From positions 1-62,103 of the forward strand of contig JAFRQK010000022.1 in NCBI GenBank assembly GCA_017428635.1: DNA of 62,103 nucleotides. The letters are read 5' to 3'. The stretch is from Clostridia bacterium. Its GTDB lineage: Bacteria; Bacillota; Clostridia; Oscillospirales; CAG-272. Under the pieces are notes generated by a model that had not been told where the DNA came from, ran no database searches, and was given only the letters and a program-made list of their open reading frames with translations. The position numbers and the translations under genes are program-made. Shown here piece by piece: positions 56,116 to 62,103 of the stretch (positions are counted from its first letter, which is position 1; every line of letters starts with the position of its first letter).

Positions 56116-57423
56116 TTAAGAATTGAAATAATCCTGCGCGGCTTTGACGTAGAGGAACAAAGCTTTACATACGTTTATTTCATAAGTATTGTTCTTTATC
56201 GCATAATCCATATATGCTACCGGCGAATAATTGACGACCGTCCCGCGGTATATCAGCATAACCGATTTCGTCAGATCGACGGTGTTGAGCCCGTTGATCC
56301 GGATACAGCACTTTGAATCGCCGTTCGGGGTCTCAATCGAACTGATCTTATAATCGCTCCACGGCAGACCTCCGACAAGAAGTGTGATACCGTCAATGCT
56401 GTCTACGCCTTTCAGATAAAAGTTCAGTTTTGTCTCTGACTCCAGAGAAAGCGACGCTGACGCACCCGTAACTGGAGCAGAACAGTATGCGCTGGCGGTA
56501 TATGCGGGTAAATCACGGGACGATACAGCGGCAACGTTGGATATCGCTATGGCATAATCGCTCACACCTATCAATTCGCTTGCAGTGCCGGGGAATCTGA
56601 GTTGAGCGAAGAAACCGTATGCCATCAGCGCACCGCACAGCGTCTTCAATCTTTCATCGGATGAATTCTCCCGTTGGTAATCGCAGTATTCTTTTACACT
56701 GGAGCTCAAGTTCTTTACTTCTTTTTTGTCCCCGTCACATATTCTGAAAAGCACTTCCTTAGTGAACTGGTTAGCGGAAAAGGAAGCGACCATGAATACG
56801 TACTTCCCGGATTCGTCAAGGTGCTCTTCATCAAAAGCCGCTTCGGAATAGTTCTCCCATCCGTCAGTTGAATACTCAACGTAGTACCCGCCGCTTGTCA
56901 TCTCAGACGTTACGCCGTCAACGTATATTTTGATATCAACGTTTTCATTCAAACTGAGCGACGCAGTGCACGTAGGACCTTCGTTCGGTTTATCTTCGTT
57001 GAGCGTTACCTCAACAGTCTGTTCGGCACCCGAAGGATTGAGTTTGACGGTCACGGTCATTATCTGAGGGGCGTCTTCAAGCACCCTGACCGTGATACTT
57101 GCAAACTCGCCGTCGAACGAAGATGCGGTGAATGAGCCGCCGACGACTCCCATAAGCGTCCTGATGTCGAAACTCTTCATCGGATGAGTACCGAGCATCT
57201 CTCCGGACACTACTTCAAGTCCGTCGCTGATCCCCAATTCGATAGCGCCCGACGTCGATTCTTCCGTATCAGAAAGGCTGACCGTCACGGTGATCGTTTC
57301 TCCGACTTCAACTTTCCCTTTATCCGGAGTTGCCGTCACAGTGAACGAAGTCGAGGCAAACGCGGCGGGGATCAGTCCTATGAGGAAGATAACACTCAAT
57401 ACGCCGGCAATAATTCTTTTCAT
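56116..57423 (-). CDS. secreted protein: cohesin-like domain plus tandem surface module
   Basis: A 435-residue exported protein. Residues 1-23 form a signal peptide. About 24-150 is a beta-sandwich resembling a cohesin (VEVGETITVTVSLSD, with later strands FASITVRVLED). The C-terminal 283 residues (153-435) are the same two-repeat module that ends the 910-residue protein at 21049-23781: each half starts LSL...(F/I)Y(V/L)xGV and ends in ALxxYxxxAQ. The gene lies 21 bases after the leucine-rich repeat gene and is probably the last of a three-gene unit. The ATG follows AAGGAG. Function is unknown; surface display is likely. Confidence 0.75.
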   Translation of the reverse strand: MKRIIAGVLSVIFLIGLIPAAFASTSFTVTATPDKGKVEVGETITVTVSLSDTEESTSGAIELGISDGLEVVSGEMLGTHPMKSFDIRTLMGVVGGSFTASSFDGEFASITVRVLEDAPQIMTVTVKLNPSGAEQTVEVTLNEDKPNEGPTCTASLSLNENVDIKIYVDGVTSEMTSGGYYVEYSTDGWENYSEAAFDEEHLDESGKYVFMVASFSANQFTKEVLFRICDGDKKEVKNLSSSVKEYCDYQRENSSDERLKTLCGALMAYGFFAQLRFPGTASELIGVSDYAIAISNVAAVSSRDLPAYTASAYCSAPVTGASASLSLESETKLNFYLKGVDSIDGITLLVGGLPWSDYKISSIETPNGDSKCCIRINGLNTVDLTKSVMLIYRGTVVNYSPVAYMDYAIKNNTYEINVCKALFLYVKAAQDYFNS

Positions 57424-57444
57424 AATGCTGTTTCTCCTTAATAT

Positions 57445-59547
57445 TTAATTCAACGGATAAGTCTCCGGGAAGAACGTGTAATACAAAAGATATACCGCAT
57501 CGGCGTCGGTAACCGTACCGTCGCCGTTGACGTCTCCGTCCTGATTCAGCGGATAGGTCTCCGGGAAGAACGTATGGAACAACAGATAAACGGCGTCGGC
57601 GTCAGTCACGATATCGTCGCCGTTGAAATCGCCTCTGATCACCGACCAGACGGTGACAGTTCCGGGTTCCGTCACGAAGGCGACGTCAGCATTGTTCGCG
57701 CCTTTTCCTCTGACCGAAAGCGTCAGAGAATAATCGCCGTCTTCGGCGTCGTCGCTGACTTTGATCGTCAGAGTGACGATAGTACCGTTTATATCGCGCG
57801 TTTCCGAAAGCGCCGCGACTCCCATACCCGTATTCTCATCCCAACTTGAGATAACGAGATTTTCGACGTCCCATTCGACTCCGAGAAGAGTGAGGACGGG
57901 TGAATCAAGCGTTATATCCGAGATCGCGAGCGAGCTGAGCGCAGGCGCGTTTTCGATACTCACGTCAACGGTGATCTCGTCGCCCGCTTTCGCTCTGACG
58001 TCTTCGACCGTCACGGCGGCGCAGTTCGGGTCCGGTTCACCGCAAACGGTGCAGACGCCGCCGACGAAATCATGACCGAGCGCGTCGACGTAGTCACCGA
58101 CGTAGAAATCGCCGCAGATCGAACAGGTGTGAGTCGTGAAGCCCTGTTCAGTACAAGTCGGGGCGGTCACGACTGCGACATAGTCGTGACCGAGCGGGTC
58201 GGAATAGCAATCGACGTAGCTTTCACCGCAACCGGAACAGGTATGTATGGTATAGCCCTGTTCGGTACATGTCGGTTCCGTCACCGTACTGACGTAATCG
58301 TGGGTATGATTGAAATAGAACTGAGCATTGAGCAGATTACTGTTGCCATATGATGCGACGGATACTCTGTTCCAGTCTTCTTCCGTTCCTTGATAATAAA
58401 CGCTCGTGAGCGAGGTACATCCTGCAAAAGCGTCACTGCCGATACTCGTAACTGAATCCGGAATATCGACTCCGGTTTTTCCGCCCGGACAACAAATGAG
58501 TTTCGTAACGTTTTTGTCGTACAGGACTCCTTCGATCGATTTAAAGTATGAGTTATCGTCATCTACATTTATCGAGACAAGTGAGTCGCAGTAGGCGAAA
58601 GCAACACTTTCTATGCTCGTCACGGAATCGGGGATCGTCACGCTCGTGAGCGTAGTGCAATTGAAAAAAGCGTGATGGCATATGCTCGTAACTGAGTCGG
58701 GGATCGTCACGCTCGTGAGTGAGTAACAGTACTCAAAAGCGTAGCTGTCGATACTCGTAACTGAGTCCGGAATATCGACTCCGGTTTTTCCGCCCGGACA
58801 ACAAATGAGTTTCGTAACGTTTTTGTCGTACAGGACTCCGTCGATCGATTTAAAGTATGAGTTGTCGTCATCTACGTTTATCGAGACAAGTGAGTCGCAA
58901 CAGGTGAAAACTTCAGATCCTATGCTCGTCACAGAATCGGGGATCGTCACGCTCGTGAGCGTGGTGCAATTGTAAAAAGCGTAATTGCCTATGCTCGTCA
59001 CGGAGTCGGGAATCGTCACGCTCGTGAGTGAGGTGCATCTTTCGAAAGCGGATTGACCTATGCTCGTCACGGAATTCCCGATCGTCACGCTCGTGAGTGA
59101 GTAGCAGTACATGAAAGCTTGATAACCTATGCTCGTCACGGAATTACCGATTGTCACGCTCAAAAGTCCGGTACAACTGTTGAAGGCGGATTTACCTATG
59201 CTCGTCACGGAGTCGGGGATCGTCACGCTCAAAAGTCCGGTACAACTGTTGAAGGCGGATTTACCTATGCTCGTCACGGAGTCGGGGATCGTCACGCTCG
59301 TAAGTGAAGTGCGACCCCAGAAAACGGAATCACCTATGCTCGTCACGGGGTATCCGCCTAATACGGACGGGATCGAAACTACGCTCCCGTAACCGGAGTA
59401 TCCGGTAATCGTTGCTTCTCCATCTTCAACTTCATATTGCCAGTCCCCGCTCCTTTGAGCCGTCGCGGCGGGGGAGAACACGATCATCCCGAAAACGGTC
59501 GAGACGGCAAGGATCAGAGAAAGGACGTTTTTATATATCCTTTTCAT
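57445..59547 (-). CDS. leucine-rich repeat surface protein with cohesin-like and dockerin-like domains
   Basis: A 700-residue exported protein. Residues 1-30 form a signal peptide. About 55-412 are BspA-type (LRR_5) leucine-rich repeats of 23 residues, many of the form SIGxxAFxxCxSLTSVTI. About 413-508 contain three CxxC segments within HxYV...PTCTEQG repeats. About 509-635 resembles a cohesin. 636-700 is a dockerin-like pair of calcium loops (DFNGDDIVTDAD and DVNGDGTVTDAD). LRR_5 proteins bind host or other surface ligands; dockerins bind cohesins. It lies between two other surface genes on the same strand with short gaps and no terminator. The repeats include an exact 69-bp duplication. Confidence 0.85.
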   Translation of the reverse strand: MKRIYKNVLSLILAVSTVFGMIVFSPAATAQRSGDWQYEVEDGEATITGYSGYGSVVSIPSVLGGYPVTSIGDSVFWGRTSLTSVTIPDSVTSIGKSAFNSCTGLLSVTIPDSVTSIGKSAFNSCTGLLSVTIGNSVTSIGYQAFMYCYSLTSVTIGNSVTSIGQSAFERCTSLTSVTIPDSVTSIGNYAFYNCTTLTSVTIPDSVTSIGSEVFTCCDSLVSINVDDDNSYFKSIDGVLYDKNVTKLICCPGGKTGVDIPDSVTSIDSYAFEYCYSLTSVTIPDSVTSICHHAFFNCTTLTSVTIPDSVTSIESVAFAYCDSLVSINVDDDNSYFKSIEGVLYDKNVTKLICCPGGKTGVDIPDSVTSIGSDAFAGCTSLTSVYYQGTEEDWNRVSVASYGNSNLLNAQFYFNHTHDYVSTVTEPTCTEQGYTIHTCSGCGESYVDCYSDPLGHDYVAVVTAPTCTEQGFTTHTCSICGDFYVGDYVDALGHDFVGGVCTVCGEPDPNCAAVTVEDVRAKAGDEITVDVSIENAPALSSLAISDITLDSPVLTLLGVEWDVENLVISSWDENTGMGVAALSETRDINGTIVTLTIKVSDDAEDGDYSLTLSVRGKGANNADVAFVTEPGTVTVWSVIRGDFNGDDIVTDADAVYLLFHTFFPETYPLNQDGDVNGDGTVTDADAVYLLYYTFFPETYPLN
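59161..59298. repeat. exact 69-bp tandem duplication inside the LRR gene
   Basis: The 69 bases at 59161-59229 are repeated without change at 59230-59298. They encode one 23-residue leucine-rich repeat each. Flanking repeats share the period but have diverged, so this pair is a recent duplication. A longer near-repeat is visible between about 58440-58600 and 58740-58900. Confidence 0.9.
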
Positions 59548-59582
59548 TCTTTTTTCTTCTCCTCAAAAAATTGAAACTCCAT

Positions 59583-62103
59583 TTAATTCAACGGATAAGT
59601 CTCCGGGAAGAAGGTGTAGTACAAAAGATATACCGCGTCGGCGTCGTTAACCGTGCCGTCACCGTTGACGTCTCCGTCCTGATTCAGCGGATAGGTCTCC
59701 GGGAAGAACGTATGGAACAGCAGATAAACGGCGTCGGCGTCGTTGATCCTTTCGTCACCGTTGAAATCGCCTCTCAGTACCGACCAGACGGTGACCGTCC
59801 CGGGTTCCGTCACGAAGGAGACGTCTTCGCCGTCTTCATCCTTAGCCATGACCGTGAGCGTCAGAGAATAATCTCCGTCTTCGGCATCGTCGCTGACTTT
59901 GATCGTCAGAGTGACGATCTTTCCATTTATATCACGGGCTTCCGTCAGCGCCGCGACTCCCATTCCGGTATTTTCATCCCAACTCGAGATGACAAGGTCT
60001 TCAATATCCCACTCAACGCCGAGAAGAGCGAGGACCGGAGAATCAAGCGTTATATCCGAGATCGCTATAGAGCGAACGGGCAGAGAGTTTTCAAGGTAAA
60101 CGCCGACGGTGATCTCGTCACCCGCTTTCGCTCTGACGTCTTCAATTATCACTGCAGCGCAATTCGGATCCACCTCTCCGCAAACAGTGCAGACCCCGCC
60201 GGAGAAACTGTGTCCGTTCGCCGGAACGTAATCACCGAAGTAACTGTCTCCACAACCCGAGCAGGTATAGACGGTGTAACCCTGCTCCGTACACGTCGGT
60301 TCGATGACGTCGCCCGCGACGTAATTGTGACCTGCAGCCGGAACGAAATCACCAAAGTAGCTGTCCCCGCACCCCGGACAGGTATATACGGTGTAGCCCT
60401 GTTCCGTGCACGTCGGCTCAACAACTTCGCCCGCGACGTAATTGTGGCCTGAAGCCGGAACGTAATCACCGTCGTAGTTGTCCCCGCACCTTGAGCAGGT
60501 ATAGACGGTGTAGCCCTGTTCCGTGCACGTCGGCTCAACAACTTCGCCCGAAACGTAATCGTGACCGAGAGCGGGTGCTATCAAGTCATCATCAGTCAAT
60601 TTGGGCGAGTGATGATCCGCAGCAGAGAGAAGATCAGAACAAGCGGAACACGACCAGTGCTCGATAATACCCGTATCCACGCACCCCGGCGCGACGCCGG
60701 TATTATGAACGAGAGTATGTATTGTCGAAGAATCAAGAGGCTCGTTATAAGAACCCTTCGTTATAGCGTTCCATTGTTCCGAAGAACCGTTAAAATAGAC
60801 GTTGGCAAGAGAATCACATTCATCAAACGCAAATCCTTCGATTGCAGTCACAGAATCAGGAATCGTAACAGTTTCAAGAGACGTGCAGCCGCAGAAGAGC
60901 ATTTCGTCTATGCACGTTAGTGAAGCAGGAAGCTTGACACTCGTCAGCGACGTGCAACCCATGAAACAATCTTCGCCAATGCTCGTTATTCCGTCAGGCA
61001 ACGTCACGTCTGTCAGCGATGAACAGCCGCGAAAAGCATCCTTGTCAATAAACGTGACGGAATCCGGTAACGTAACACTCGTAAGTGATTTGCAACCGTA
61101 AAATGCGTAAAGTTCGATGCTTTCCACTGTATCAGGAATATCGATCTCCGTTTTTGCGCCCGGGCAACAAACGAGTATCTTCACATCTTTATCGTAAACG
61201 ACGCCGTCGATCGATTTATAGGTCGGATTATCTGCATCAACCGTTATCTCTTCGAGCGAGGTACAACCAATGAAAACTGCCTCTAATTCCGTCCATGAGG
61301 CGGGAATATACACACTCTGAAGAGAAGTGCATCCACTGAAAGCATATCCACCGAACAATCCGCTGGAGTCAGGGAGCGTTAAGTTCGTAAGCGAAGTACA
61401 ACCACTGAACGCCCACCCACCTATATACCAAACAGAGTCGGGAAACGTAACCGTCGTAAGTGACTCACAACCAAAGAAAGCGTATTCGTTAATAGTCTCC
61501 AAATTACCGTTTATCGTTACTCCTGTAAGCGTGGTGCAACCCCAAAAAGCATGATCGGCTATGGATTTTACGGGGAGGCCTTCGATCTCCATCGGAATGG
61601 TGACGTCGCCTCCCGAACCGACGTAACCTGTAATAGTTACTTTCCCGTCCGAAACGATGTATTCGAAATCGGAAGAGTTGTCAATTTCAACGTAGCTGTC
61701 TCCGCACCGCGAGCAGGTGTAAGTCGTATAGCCCTGCTCAGTACCGGTCGGAGCGGTATAGACGCCCGCGTAATCGTGGCCGAGAGCGGAAACGTAATCG
61801 CCTACGTAACTGTCACCGCATGTGCAGGTGTAGGTCGTATATCCCTGTTCCGTGCACGTGGGTCCGGTAACGGAGGCGGAATAACTATGAACGTGATTCC
61901 CATCGCCCTCCGAAGTAACCGGACCGATGTACGTACCGTCATCGACAAACGTTGCAACCATAGGAAGGTTGCCGCCTCCACTGGAATTATACAGGCAGCC
62001 GCTGACGGGCTCATACATTTTCTTCGTTCTGCTTGGTGCAGCATTCTGATGCTGGAACGCAGCGGTTGTTCCGAGAAGGACGGCGGCTACGTTTGAGTAA
62101 TCC
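59583..62103 (-). CDS. leucine-rich repeat surface protein with cohesin-like and dockerin-like domains (5' end outside window)
   Basis: The frame stays open to the right edge, so the N-terminus and any signal peptide are missing; an internal ATG at 62018 is unlikely to be the true start. The visible 839 or so residues hold CxxC repeats (near the left end of the protein), about nine LRR_5 repeats, an HWSCSACSD segment and three nearly identical 40-residue CxxC repeats. A cohesin-like domain and a dockerin-like pair of calcium loops ending in PETYPLN follow. Domain order and the last 65 residues match the 700-residue protein, so these are paralogues. It lies 35 bases upstream of that gene with no terminator between. 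Confidence 0.85.
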   Translation of the reverse strand, partial: DYSNVAAVLLGTTAAFQHQNAAPSRTKKMYEPVSGCLYNSSGGGNLPMVATFVDDGTYIGPVTSEGDGNHVHSYSASVTGPTCTEQGYTTYTCTCGDSYVGDYVSALGHDYAGVYTAPTGTEQGYTTYTCSRCGDSYVEIDNSSDFEYIVSDGKVTITGYVGSGGDVTIPMEIEGLPVKSIADHAFWGCTTLTGVTINGNLETINEYAFFGCESLTTVTFPDSVWYIGGWAFSGCTSLTNLTLPDSSGLFGGYAFSGCTSLQSVYIPASWTELEAVFIGCTSLEEITVDADNPTYKSIDGVVYDKDVKILVCCPGAKTEIDIPDTVESIELYAFYGCKSLTSVTLPDSVTFIDKDAFRGCSSLTDVTLPDGITSIGEDCFMGCTSLTSVKLPASLTCIDEMLFCGCTSLETVTIPDSVTAIEGFAFDECDSLANVYFNGSSEQWNAITKGSYNEPLDSSTIHTLVHNTGVAPGCVDTGIIEHWSCSACSDLLSAADHHSPKLTDDDLIAPALGHDYVSGEVVEPTCTEQGYTVYTCSRCGDNYDGDYVPASGHNYVAGEVVEPTCTEQGYTVYTCPGCGDSYFGDFVPAAGHNYVAGDVIEPTCTEQGYTVYTCSGCGDSYFGDYVPANGHSFSGGVCTVCGEVDPNCAAVIIEDVRAKAGDEITVGVYLENSLPVRSIAISDITLDSPVLALLGVEWDIEDLVISSWDENTGMGVAALTEARDINGKIVTLTIKVSDDAEDGDYSLTLTVMAKDEDGEDVSFVTEPGTVTVWSVLRGDFNGDERINDADAVYLLFHTFFPETYPLNQDGDVNGDGTVNDADAVYLLYYTFFPETYPLN
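60230..60590. repeat. three 120-bp repeats encoding CxxC modules
   Basis: Three tandem near-identical units of 120 bases encode 40-residue repeats with the pattern HxYV.GEVVEPTCTEQGYTVYTC..CG. Their DNA differs by only a few bases, so they arose by recent duplication. The Cys and His pattern could bind zinc. Confidence 0.8.

Noticed and set aside
58440-59340. Regularly spaced repeats that could be mistaken for a CRISPR array
   Set aside because: The repeats are in frame, 69 bases long with no unique spacers, and encode leucine-rich repeats; no cas genes are nearby.

Overview
The window looks like a chromosomal segment of a spore-forming anaerobic member of the Clostridia (Bacillota), probably uncultured. 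The evidence is a complete spoIIAA-spoIIAB-sigF operon, spoIVA, a pdaA-type cortex deacetylase, a ctsR-mcsA-mcsB-clpC operon with CtsR boxes, a nine-gene V/A-type ATPase operon, ferredoxin-linked indolepyruvate oxidoreductase, and cell-surface proteins with SLH, cohesin-like and dockerin-like domains. No insertion sequence, prophage, CRISPR array or rRNA operon was found. One tRNA gene, tRNA-Thr(CGU), is present. Non-ATG starts are frequent (seven TTG starts with good Shine-Dalgarno sequences), and two genes (uvrB and a GT4 glycosyltransferase) appear to start at ACG.

Layout. 0-2 kb: a small hypothetical gene and an ECF-type sigma factor translationally coupled to a DUF4367-like membrane protein. 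2-8.6 kb: a six-gene minus-strand operon from one consensus promoter (amidohydrolase, acyl-CoA ligase, iorA, iorB, paaK-like ligase, ACT protein) that fits conversion of aryl-pyruvates and aryl acids to CoA thioesters; a sodium:solute symporter diverges from it. 10.5-15.3 kb: a HerA/DUF853 ATPase diverging from a metal (probably zinc) ABC transporter operon with two copies of a 21-bp operator on its promoter. 15.3-20.9 kb: sirtuin, uvrB, MATE transporter and a glycosidase-like TIM-barrel protein. 21-23.8 kb: a large secreted protein with a C-terminal tandem module. 23.9-28.7 kb: tRNA-Thr and the CtsR-controlled clpC operon.

28.9-34.1 kb: a DUF4830-like protein, an orphan N6-adenine DNA methyltransferase with two N-terminal HTH segments, an MFS transporter and ilvE. 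34.3-43.5 kb is a sporulation and envelope neighbourhood: SLH protein, a 41-residue charged protein, spoIVA, a Cys-rich clostridial protein, the spoIIA operon, a candidate 70-nt three-way-junction RNA, two membrane proteins and two polysaccharide deacetylases. 43.6-53.7 kb: malic enzyme and the V-ATPase operon H-I-K-E-C-F-A-B-D, whose K subunit carries the residues that bind sodium in the Enterococcus enzyme. 53.8-56 kb: GT4 glycosyltransferase and SGNH hydrolase. 56.1-62.1 kb: three collinear secreted proteins with cohesin-like domains, leucine-rich repeats, CxxC repeats and dockerin-like ends; the last runs off the right edge.

The most unusual signals are the two ACG starts, a two-repeat C-terminal surface module shared by two secreted proteins 33 kb apart, the doubled metal operator, the free-standing small RNA beside spoIIA, and surface proteins carrying cohesin-like and dockerin-like domains in one chain.
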